This document shows positions 1-7,585 of a stretch of DNA of 64,000 bases, piece by piece. The stretch's first letter is position 1. Every line of letters begins with the position of its first letter. Source of the stretch: UBA4660 sp034408895 (lineage in GTDB: Bacteria; Bacteroidota; Bacteroidia; Flavobacteriales_D; Sanyastnellaceae); contig JAWXCI010000026.1 of NCBI GenBank assembly GCA_034408895.1, positions 1-64,000 of the forward strand. Reading direction: 5' to 3'. A program made the translations under genes and the position numbers. The notes below the pieces were generated by a model that did not search any database, was not told where the DNA came from, and was given only the letters and a program-made list of their open reading frames with translations.

Positions 1-680
1 AGGCCATCTCCATCCGAGTCCTGCAGTAAAGGATCGGTGAATGATGAAAAGACTTCGTCACCATCGTTCAATCCATCATTATCTGAATCGGGATCGTTTG
101 GATTTGTGTTTTGCACCAGAACTTCGTCACCATCGTTCAGTCCGTCATCATCGGAATCAAGGTCAAGCGGATCGGTGTTGAGCGAATTCACTTCGTCACC
201 ATCACTCAATCCATCATCGTCAGTATCGGAATACAGCGGGTCGGTGCCTTGTGTGTTCACTTCCTCACCGTCTGAAAGTCCATCATTGTCCGAATCAATG
301 TCGAGTGGATCGGTGCCTACGCTGTTCACTTCGTCACCATCGCTCAGGCCGTCATCATCAGAATCTGCATCCAACGGATTCGTGCCCTGTGTGTTCACTT
401 CTTCCCCATCATTCAATCCGTCATCATCGGAATCATTGTCAAGCGGATCGGTGTTGAGTGAATTTACTTCATCGCCATCACTCAATCCATCATCGTCAGA
501 ATCGGAATCCAGCGGATCGGTACCCTGAGTATTCACTTCTTCACCATCTGATAAACCGTCATTGTCTGAATCGCTATCGAGTGGATTGGCTCCTGTGTTG
601 TTCACTTCATCACCATCACTCAGCCCGTCATTATCAGAATCGGAATCGTTCGGGTCAGTCCCATTTGAAGCTTCCTCACA
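1..680 (-). repeat. Tandem 69-bp TSP3 coding repeats
   Basis: About ten coding repeats of 23 codons each, with the pattern D-x-D-x-D-G-L-S-D-G-x-E-V-N. There is a higher-order near-identity of about 276 bp (four units): the segment around 171 recurs around 447. They encode calcium-binding TSP3-like units. The regular DNA spacing looks CRISPR-like at first glance, but the repeats stay in one reading frame and are not separated by unique spacers. Confidence 0.75.
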
Positions 681-1190
681 ATTGTTCAAACCATCGTTAT
701 CGGTGTCCACACATGAGCAATAGTTGCATGAAGCATCATCGCAAGTGGCAACAGGATTATAGTTACAGGCCATCATATCAATGCACCCATTAACGCGGCC
801 TTCATCTATTGTTCCATCACAATCATCATCAATGTTGTTGCAGAGCAATTCGGTTGCGCCGGATAGACATCTTCATCTGTGTCATCGCAATCTGAAAAGT
901 CGGCTACATACTTTGCGGGATGAGAACACGCAGTGAGCGGTGAAGCAATGTCACCATATCCATCACCATCGAAATCCAGATAAAGTGTGAATGGATAAGT
1001 GCATGAACCGTTATCACAAGTAGCCAAGGGATTGAAGTTGCACGCTGCAACATCAGTACAACCATTCACGCGGCCTTCATCTATTGTTCCGTCACAATCG
1101 TCATCAACATTGTTGCAGAGCAATTCTGTTGCGCCTGGATAAACATCTTCATCTGTGTCATCACAATCCGTGAAGTCGGCTACACACAAT
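1..1190 (-). pseudogene. MopE/TSP3-repeat secreted protein, 3' part, 5'-truncated and frameshifted
   Basis: Read on the minus strand this encodes two copies of a MopE-type metal-binding motif (DCDDTDEDVYPGA..CNN.DDDCDGTIDEG), each followed by a GCTD..ACNFNPLATC-type Cys motif, then about ten thrombospondin type 3 calcium-binding units (DSDNDGLSDGEEVNTQGTDP type) running off the window start. Such arrays are extracellular, usually before a surface-sorting domain, which would lie outside the window. Two defects are visible. There is no N-terminus: the coding sense starts abruptly near 1190 where it abuts a propeller gene in another frame. One base is missing near 860 relative to the otherwise matching copy near 1137, shifting the frame between the second MopE motif and its continuation. 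Domain identity is secure. Whether the damage is real decay or an assembly/sequence error is open. Confidence 0.7.
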
Positions 1191-2882
1191 AGACAGTACC
1201 ATTCGGTAGTCCATCCTTTTCTGTAATGATGGTATAGGAAAAATCCGTCATGTTCATTTTCACGAGTCCGCTGCCGGGTGCAATCCAAAGAGTGATTTCA
1301 TCCGGGTCTTCATAAAAATCTTTGGCGGCCTGGCCGATGTTGATTGTGCTGACGGTTTCAAAATTGTGCGAATCATCTTCTTCAAGAATAAATAATTTGC
1401 TAGTACTGGATAGGTAGATTCGATGAAGTTTGTCTTCAAATATGTGAGAGAAAAAACTGTTTCTGTTCAATGGTTCAATTCGGATTTGCTCAAGGGTGAT
1501 TTTTCCTTCCACTTCTTTTATCCATGCCAATCCGCTCGCGGCCATCAAAGCCAGAATCCGACCATCCTTTAATTGCAATACCCGCGATGCGGAGTTTGAA
1601 AATCCATCTGTTGTGCCGGGCATGTAAACTCTTGACCACTTGTTTGATTTTGGATCAAACACGGTAAGCCCTCGCCAGGAAGAGAACAACATTCTGTTCC
1701 GACTATCGCGCATGATGTGTTCGTATCCGTACTCACTGCTGTGTGGTTCTGAAATCACATCCTTGTAGCGGGCAATAATTTCCTTGCTGCTGTTCAGTAC
1801 CAGCACATTTCCGTTTTGCATCCCCAGCCAAATATTGCCTTCGCCATCTTCACACATTGCACGTATGAAAGAATCAGTTCCTAACCGTTTCGCTTCGGCT
1901 TTGTCCATGTAGTGGTGAAATTTCTTTTTGCCAAAAGCGTAAAAATCAATCCCTCCGGTCAAGCTCCATTCGACCACCAGCGTATTGTCTTCAGGCAGAT
2001 TTACACGACTAGTGGTCGTAATGGAGTATGGAGCTGTGTCATCATGCCTTTGTACCGATGTTAAGCGCTGCTGTCTCATATCGAAAATTTGCAGATCATC
2101 GGTGGTCAGATAAACGCATCCCCGTAATCTGTAAAGTAGGAATGGAATGCCCCTCCCGTTTTCTTGTCCAACCGGAAACACTTGCCATGTTTTATTCCTG
2201 ACATTCATTCTCAGCAATCCCCGGTCACTTGAGAACCATGCGATGCTATCGTTTTCTCTTTTTGGAAAATTCACCCATTTGAATGGATGACCAGGAAAAG
2301 CTATTCGGATGGTGTCTTCATAGAGTACCATCAATTTCACTCCGGTCAAAAGTTTATCATCATCTGTCACTGGAATAAAGCCAAATTGCAATTTGTCAAT
2401 CGAATCATTTCGATAGGGCATCAAATCATTGCGAACGTGGTTCTCGAATTCTGCTATTTCAATCTCCCGGAATTTTTTCCTTTCAACATCCAGTTCGAGC
2501 ATTCTGCCCTGTCGAATATCATGTAGCAGCATGTTGCCACCTTTCATAGGCAATACATATCCTGATTCGATATTGTTTGCCAGGATTTCAGGCAATGGAT
2601 ATACATCAAAACCATCGCGAGTGCGCACGTAACAATTCAATGCTTCGTTGGTAAGAAACCAAATGTTACCAGCATCATCTTCAATTGGAAGTCCGAGCGC
2701 CAAGGTTCCTTTGTAGGAAAGGGAATCGGTGACAGATGGAAAATACTCGTACGAAGTGCTACCGCCAAAACGGGTGAGCATGAATTACCTAAGATCCAAA
2801 TGAATTGGCGGGAGTCTTTGAATATCCGTTGGGTTCGGCCTCCATGGTAACCTTCTTCCTGCGCAAAGTGGTTGAAGCGCAT
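1180..2882 (-). pseudogene. Two-component-regulator-type beta-propeller protein, fragment
   Basis: About 560 codons with repeated propeller-blade motifs of the Reg_prop type: FKDSRQFIWI near the upstream end, EDDAGNIWFLTNEAL, CEDGEGNIWLGMQNG, and DSRNRMLFSSWRGLTVFD. In this family such sensors normally continue into a Y_Y_Y domain, a membrane segment and an output domain. Here the reading frame is interrupted near 2785, between FKDSRQFIWI and LTRFGGSTSYEYF. It ends at a TAG just after EKDGLPNGTVYC, a motif that should open another blade. Downstream sequence switches directly into the MopE/TSP3 coding region. It therefore looks like an internal fragment with both ends lost. It is not likely to be functional as it stands. 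Confidence 0.65.
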
Positions 2883-3007
2883 GATATCAATTAACTGCTG
2901 GCAGTCAGATTGAAAAGAAAAAAAACGAAGAGGCAGAAGATGATTTCTCTGCCTGCACTGAAATGAAATTCAGTTTTCGTTTCGGTCACGAGCCGAATGT
3001 AGAGAAA

Positions 3008-3036
3008 CAAAAAAGCCGTTCGCATTGCGAACGGCT
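3008..3036 (-). terminator. Rho-independent terminator
   Basis: A perfect 10-bp stem, AGCCGTTCGC / GCGAACGGCT, around a 3-nt loop. On the minus strand it is followed by a T-run (A-run at 3008-3013). It lies downstream of the dockerin-like remnant and the hom operon and would end transcription of that minus-strand unit. Confidence 0.85.
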
Positions 3037-3059
3037 CAAATACTGAGTGACAAATTCAA

Positions 3060-3370
3060 TCAGTTACTCATCCGAAACTTCAACTCATCATCAATCGCAT
3101 CTAGAATATCCTCGGTGGTGAGGTAATGCGATTCATGGTGTTGCTTGTCGGTTCTTGCCTTCATGTGGTCAGATGTGTTTACAGTTGCATTTCCGTCCAA
3201 ATCATAAATGCCACAATCACTTGTGCACCTATAAACTCCCATCATCAGCAGTAGGTCGCTGCTATTGACAGCACCGTTATCATCAAAGACAACAGGCACT
3301 TCCGGCAGTTCGTCATCTTCTAAAATTCTGTTGCAAATGTTGTCAATGATTTGGTGTGTGCCGGGATACT
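3060..3370 (-). pseudogene. Dockerin-like C-terminal tail fragment
   Basis: The minus-strand frame encodes RILEDDELPEVPVVF followed by two dockerin/EF-hand-like loops: DDNGAVNSSDLLLMMGVYRC and YDLDGNATVNTSD. These closely resemble the tails of the proteins at 31553-32857 and 47942-48616. There is no signal peptide and no convincing start: the frame is open back into the 3' end of the homoserine dehydrogenase gene, and the first usual start is a GTG at 3299. After the second loop the sequence departs from the expected DLLxFLxxFG pattern into an unrelated tail ending in ELKFRMSN. The best reading is the 3' remnant of a secreted protein gene. A short functional ORF is less likely. Confidence 0.45.
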
Positions 3371-3381
3371 AATCCGACATT

Positions 3382-4617
3382 TCACTGAGATTCTTCCAGC
3401 ATCTCATCCACCAAAACTTCATGTTGAAGTGATGGCTCTCCGCACACCACCACTGAAACATCTTCATCATAGGCCCACTCTCCCCTCGCGATTTTCGAAA
3501 AATGAATTCGTCCGGTCACGAATTCCCAGCCTCCGCTTCGGTAGTGTTCATGCACCACATCAAACTCATCAGCGACAAATGATTTGTCCTGGGGGAAGCG
3601 AATGAAAACTTCAAGCGAGAAATTTTCTGTCAATTGCAATCTGGCATCCTGGTGTAGTTTCTTGTACTCGTAGTGATAGTCGTAGCTCAATGCTGAAATA
3701 TCGCTGAGCACTGCACTTGCGGTGGGGAATGCTCCTGCACCGCGCCCATTGAAGAATTGTTTGTCTGCAAAACATCCCTCAATCTCAACTCCATTGAACA
3801 CATCATCCACATGAAATAACCGGGAATCATTCTTTACAAATTGCGGTAGAACAAATGCAGCCACGCCATCGCCAAGCTTTTGCGCCCGTGCCACCAATTT
3901 CATTTTGTATCCTTTCTCTTTTGCGTAACGTGATTCCAGTTCACCGACTTTCTGAATACCACCATGAAAAACTTCTTCGGGTTTTACAATAATTCCAAAT
4001 GCATGTGCAAGAAGAATGGTGAGTTTGTTTTTCGCATCGAAGCCTTCCACATCGAGCGCAGGATTGCTCTCCGCATAACCGAGTTGTTGCGCTTGTGCAA
4101 GGGCATCATGAAAGGAGATTTTGTCCTCACTCATTTTCGTAAGAATGTAGTTCGTTGACCCGTTGATGATTCCACAAAGTGATTGCAACAAATCATTGTC
4201 GTAGTACTCCTCAAGATTTCTCACCACAGGAATACTTGCACAACATGCCGCCTCGTAAAGCAACGGAGCGTTGTGAGTTTTCTGAAGTTCAAGAAGTTCA
4301 GTAAGGTGTTCAGCAATCATCTTTTTGTTGGCACTCACTACAGCCTTTCCATTTTGCAATGCTGTCTTCACAATTTCAAATGCGGCATCAGCATCATCAA
4401 TCAATTCCACAATCACATTCACGTCATCGTTGTATAGCAGTTCATGTTTGTAGAAGGTGAAATGTTCTTTGGGGATGGGGCGTTCCTTGTGTTGATTCTT
4501 CACGCAGATTTTCACAATCTCTGCACGCAATCCCGGATTTGCATTCAGCACATCGTACAATCCTTTGCCCACCACACCGAATCCAAAAAGTCCAATTTTT
4601 ATTTTCTTTCTCTCCAT
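3382..4617 (-). CDS. hom: Homoserine dehydrogenase
   Basis: Predicted 411 aa cytoplasmic enzyme that reduces aspartate semialdehyde to homoserine with NAD(P)H, the branch point to methionine and threonine. The N-terminus has the Rossmann motif GLFGFGVVGKG (residues 9-19). SANKKMIAEH lies near residue 97. The family signature region GYAESNPALDVEGFDAKNKL lies around residues 187-206. A C-terminal segment of about 80 residues follows the catalytic core and may be ACT-like. Unlike ThrA it has no fused aspartokinase. It starts 6 nt after the stop of the upstream trans-sulfuration gene, so the two are surely co-transcribed and share the SAM-I riboswitch, which points to methionine control of this copy. 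Confidence 0.93.
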   Translation of the reverse strand: MERKKIKIGLFGFGVVGKGLYDVLNANPGLRAEIVKICVKNQHKERPIPKEHFTFYKHELLYNDDVNVIVELIDDADAAFEIVKTALQNGKAVVSANKKMIAEHLTELLELQKTHNAPLLYEAACCASIPVVRNLEEYYDNDLLQSLCGIINGSTNYILTKMSEDKISFHDALAQAQQLGYAESNPALDVEGFDAKNKLTILLAHAFGIIVKPEEVFHGGIQKVGELESRYAKEKGYKMKLVARAQKLGDGVAAFVLPQFVKNDSRLFHVDDVFNGVEIEGCFADKQFFNGRGAGAFPTASAVLSDISALSYDYHYEYKKLHQDARLQLTENFSLEVFIRFPQDKSFVADEFDVVHEHYRSGGWEFVTGRIHFSKIARGEWAYDEDVSVVVCGEPSLQHEVLVDEMLEESQ

Positions 4618-4623
4618 AATTTT

Positions 4624-5799
4624 CTAGTGATTTGAAATTGAAACTTCGTTGAATGTTCGGGTGCTCTCCAAAACTTGTTGCAAGTCATTGATAAGGTCTT
4701 CCACATCTTCTAAACCAACTGACAACCGGATGAGGCTGTCTGCAACTCCTGCCGCCCTGCGCTTTTCTGTCGGTATGGATTTGTGAGTCATTGAAGCGGG
4801 ATGGCAGAGCAAACTTTTCACTCCACCCAAACTTTCAGCAAGCCTGAAGAGCTTTGTAGAAGTTACAAACTGAACCGCGTCTTCTTCAGTATCATTTTTC
4901 AATGTGAATGAAACCACACCACCACCAGCCTTCTGCTGTCTCCGGGCTATGTCATGGTTGATGTGTGATGTCAATCCTGGGTAGTAAACTTTTTCAACTT
5001 CTTTACACGTTTCGAGAAATTGTGCAACAGCAAGTGCGTTGGCGCTGTGTTGCTTCACACGGAGGTGCAATGTCTCAATACCGCGAATCACCAGAAAAGA
5101 ATCAAACGGTGAAAGAATGGCTCCTGAAGCATTTTGGATGAACTTGATTTGTTCGCCCACTTCTTTGGTTTTGCACACCACCACTCCGGCAATCAAATCA
5201 CTGTGACCACCGAGGTATTTTGTAGCACTGTGTACAACTATGTCAGCACCGAAAGCGATTGGTTTCTGCAAAGCAGGAGATGCAAACGTGTTGTCCACAC
5301 AAAGCAGAGCACCATTCTGATGAGCAATTCTTGCAATGACTTCTATGTCAGAAATCTTGAGTGTGGGATTGGTCGGAGATTCAAGCCACACCAGTTTTGT
5401 GTTAGGTGTAAATGCATCAATTACGTTTTCCACTTTGGTAGTATCGCAATAATTCACCTTCACACCAAACTTTTCATAGATGTGTGTGAAGAGTCGGAAG
5501 GCTCCACCATAGATGTCGTCCACCGCAAGAATCTCATCACCGGACTGAAGCAATTTCACCACTGCATCAATTGCCGCGAGGCCGCTTGCAAATGCAGAGG
5601 CCTGCTCACCCCCTTCCAGTTTTGCAACGATTTCTTCCAGCGCCTGCCGTGTGGGATTGTTGGAACGCGCGTAGTCGAAACCCTTGTTTACACCGGGCGC
5701 CTCCTGCACGTAAGTGGATGTTTGATAAATGGGAACAGAAATGCTTCCCGTCAGTTCGTCCACAGGAATGCTGTGGATAGTTTGTGTTGTGTCTTTCAT
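4624..5799 (-). CDS. metB: PLP-dependent trans-sulfuration enzyme (cystathionine gamma-synthase/lyase family)
   Basis: A 391 aa Cys/Met-metabolism PLP enzyme. The family features are the substrate/PLP loop DYARSNNPTRQALE (about residues 43-56), the cofactor Asp region LLCVDNTFASPALQKPIAFG, and the Schiff-base lysine in VVHSATKYLGGHSDLIAG (K about 193). Members make cystathionine from an activated homoserine, or sulfhydrylate it, or cleave cystathionine; sequence alone does not separate these. The SAM-I riboswitch upstream and hom directly downstream favour the biosynthetic role (metB or O-acyl-homoserine sulfhydrylase type). The ATG at 5799 gives the expected full length. The symbol is the best guess within the family. 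Confidence 0.85.
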   Translation of the reverse strand: MKDTTQTIHSIPVDELTGSISVPIYQTSTYVQEAPGVNKGFDYARSNNPTRQALEEIVAKLEGGEQASAFASGLAAIDAVVKLLQSGDEILAVDDIYGGAFRLFTHIYEKFGVKVNYCDTTKVENVIDAFTPNTKLVWLESPTNPTLKISDIEVIARIAHQNGALLCVDNTFASPALQKPIAFGADIVVHSATKYLGGHSDLIAGVVVCKTKEVGEQIKFIQNASGAILSPFDSFLVIRGIETLHLRVKQHSANALAVAQFLETCKEVEKVYYPGLTSHINHDIARRQQKAGGGVVSFTLKNDTEEDAVQFVTSTKLFRLAESLGGVKSLLCHPASMTHKSIPTEKRRAAGVADSLIRLSVGLEDVEDLINDLQQVLESTRTFNEVSISNH

Positions 5800-6013
5800 T
5801 TTCTTGTGTTGTTTTTTATTGATTTGTTTGTTGATTGAATTGTTGTTGTCAATCTCAAATCACCTACACCCCGATAGGACTTCGGGATTGGCGAATCACC
5901 AGGTCAGAAAACTTTTACATAGCAGCGTCCGTGTTTTGTTTTCTGATTTGGGATTCGCCTAACAAGAATGGCTGACAGAAGAGCACCATTTCATCTCAGG
6001 AAAATCCTAAAAT
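5800..6013 (-). other. Leader between SAM-I terminator and metB-like gene
   Basis: About 214 nt of untranslated sequence separate the riboswitch terminator from the ATG at 5799, unusually long for this type of leader. It contains a short imperfect palindrome around 5869-5886 (CCCGATAGGACTTCGGG), a motif type seen again at 10857-10872. No ORF or second promoter is convincing. Confidence 0.35.
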
Positions 6014-6045
6014 GAAAAAGCTCCCCTGACAAGTCAGAAGAGCTT
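6014..6045 (-). terminator. Riboswitch expression-platform terminator
   Basis: On the minus strand the stem is AAGCTC-tt-CTGAC / GTCAG-gg-GAGCTT, closed by a TT loop and followed by a T-run. It lies about 36 nt downstream of the SAM-I aptamer and upstream of the PLP enzyme gene. It is the expected off-state of a SAM-I switch. Confidence 0.88.
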
Positions 6046-6080
6046 CTCTATTTTGAAAAAAGAAATTGCTGCTTCATAGA

Positions 6081-6190
6081 CTTATCTTCTCCCGCCATGT
6101 GGCGGGACTGGATTTAGCACCTTTCCCGGATATGAACCGGGGCGGTTGCTAAGGCTTCACAGGGCCAGTCCCTCTGCCTTTCTTGATAAG
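6081..6190 (-). ncRNA. SAM-I (S-box) riboswitch aptamer
   Basis: The minus strand carries the SAM-I core in order: P1 strand CTTATCAAGA, then AGG..GAGGGACTGGCCC (the P2 region with its kink-turn), GAAGCC..GCAACC, a P3 hairpin, the conserved GGTGCTAAATCC, P4 as CCCGCC-acat-GGCGGG, and the closing P1 strand AGATAAG. It binds S-adenosylmethionine and then favours the downstream terminator. It therefore shuts off the trans-sulfuration gene and hom when methionine/SAM is plentiful. All diagnostic segments are visible. Confidence 0.96.
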
Positions 6191-6213
6191 TAATTTGTGA
6201 AAGAACGTTTGCG

Positions 6214-6247
6214 CAAATGTAATTGTAGTCAGGGTCTATTTTCCAAA
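6214..6247 (-). promoter_or_regulatory. Bacteroidota-type promoter for the SAM-I/metB/hom operon
   Basis: On the minus strand a -33 TTTG (6244-6247) is followed after 22 nt by TACATTTG (6214-6221), matching the TAnnTTTG -7 element. The implied start lies just upstream of the riboswitch P1 strand. Position and consensus agree; the assignment is inference. Confidence 0.65.
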
Positions 6248-6367
6248 TATATTTTTAATGAGACTCTGAAACACGCGCCCATCGAGGCTTACAGAGCACA
6301 CAAGAAGAGTTGTCAATTCAGAAAAATGTTCACAGACATCTTCATCCTGTATTTGGGGTGTGATGAT

Positions 6368-7456
6368 CTACTTCCACTCCGCCACGAAAACATTTGTGTC
6401 GCGTGTTCTGCCGTTGTGCCGGTTACTGCACCACGCCAGGTATTTTCCATCGGGCGAAAACATGGCGAACGAATCGAATTGCGTATCGAAAGTCACCTGT
6501 TCCAGATCACTGCCGTCCATATTCACCATAAAAATATTGAAAGGAAAACCGATATTGCTTTTGTAATTACTTGAAAACAAAATCTTCTTTCCCGATGGAT
6601 CAAAACAAGGCGCCCAATTCGCGTTGCCAAGTTGGGTGACCTGCTGCGCATTGCTGCCATCCACATCGGCAACAAAAATTTCCAGACTGGTGGGTTCTAC
6701 AAGATTCTGTGCCAACAGTTCCCGGTACTTCTTTACTTCATCTGGGGTTTTGGGTCGTGATGCACGCCAAACTATTTTCTTTCCATCTGGAGAAAATGTT
6801 GCACCGCCATCGTAACCCAACGAGTTGGTGACTTGGGTGAGGCCGCTGCCATCAATATTCATCAACCACAAATCGAGATCACCGCTTCGGATACTTGTGA
6901 ATATGATTTTGTCTCCCTTTGGCGAAACCACTGCTTCCGCATCATAACCCGGGGAGTTTGTGAATTGACGAATGATTTTTCCATCGAGACTTGCTTCAAA
7001 AATTTCATACTCCGGGTAAATGGGCCACACATACCTGCCGCTTTCACGCAACGGAACGGCAGGGCAGGTATCCATTCCAAGATGTGTGCTCGCATAAATG
7101 ATGGACTTGTTATCCGGCATGAAAAAACTGCATGTTGTTCTTCCCTTGCCGGTGGAGATGAGTTGTCGTTTTGTGCTGTCGGCTTTTGCGTTTACGTCCA
7201 AGACAAAAATCTGGTCACAACCAAGACCCCAGTTCTTGTTGTCGCTTTGGAAAATTAATTTGTTGCTATCAAAACTCCAATAGGCTTCGGCATTATTTCC
7301 GCCATGAGTCAATTGCCGGATGTTGCGCAAATGTTTTTCTTCGGGGTAATGAATGCTTTCATCGGTTGAACCTGCAAGCGCAGGATCAATGGAAGTCTTT
7401 TTTGTTGCACACGCTGATGCAAGGACAGTGAGTAAAACGAATGGAATGAATTTCAT
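6368..7456 (-). CDS. TolB-like PD40 beta-propeller lipoprotein
   Basis: Predicted 362 aa. The ATG at 7456 was chosen because it places a lipoprotein signal, MKFIPFVLLTVLASAC, right at the N-terminus; an in-frame start 7 codons upstream is less likely. The body has at least five PD40/WD40-like blades: SFDSNKLIFQSD, SPKGDKIIFTS, SPDGKKIVWRA, DPSGKKILFSSN and SPDGKYLAWCSNR. Related proteins resemble the propeller of TolB and sit in the periplasm or outer membrane, probably as binding scaffolds. There is no peptidase domain after the propeller. It is separate from the divergent SAM-I operon upstream of its neighbour and has no operon partner. Specific function unknown. Confidence 0.82.
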   Translation of the reverse strand: MKFIPFVLLTVLASACATKKTSIDPALAGSTDESIHYPEEKHLRNIRQLTHGGNNAEAYWSFDSNKLIFQSDNKNWGLGCDQIFVLDVNAKADSTKRQLISTGKGRTTCSFFMPDNKSIIYASTHLGMDTCPAVPLRESGRYVWPIYPEYEIFEASLDGKIIRQFTNSPGYDAEAVVSPKGDKIIFTSIRSGDLDLWLMNIDGSGLTQVTNSLGYDGGATFSPDGKKIVWRASRPKTPDEVKKYRELLAQNLVEPTSLEIFVADVDGSNAQQVTQLGNANWAPCFDPSGKKILFSSNYKSNIGFPFNIFMVNMDGSDLEQVTFDTQFDSFAMFSPDGKYLAWCSNRHNGRTRDTNVFVAEWK

Positions 7457-7585
7457 GCGGGGCGAAATAATTGACACATGTATGTTTCAATGTCATGGAA
7501 ATTTCACTGGAAGGTCGTTTAAGTCCCAAAGGGACGACCCTATTGGAGTTATTGCAAATCATAAGATCGACCCTCCGGGAATTGC

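Noticed and set aside
37..528. Long plus-strand Ser/Pro-rich open frame
   Set aside because: It is the antisense of the TSP3 repeats. The minus strand gives a clear calcium-binding repeat protein, and the plus-strand repetition is only its shadow.
1..680. Regular repeats resembling a CRISPR array
   Set aside because: The 69-bp repeats remain in one reading frame, encode TSP3 motifs throughout and have no unique spacers or cas genes nearby.
6197..6574. Plus-strand open frame over the SAM-I promoter and the TolB-like gene end
   Set aside because: It overlaps the riboswitch promoter and the antisense of conserved propeller blades, with no domain or start signal.
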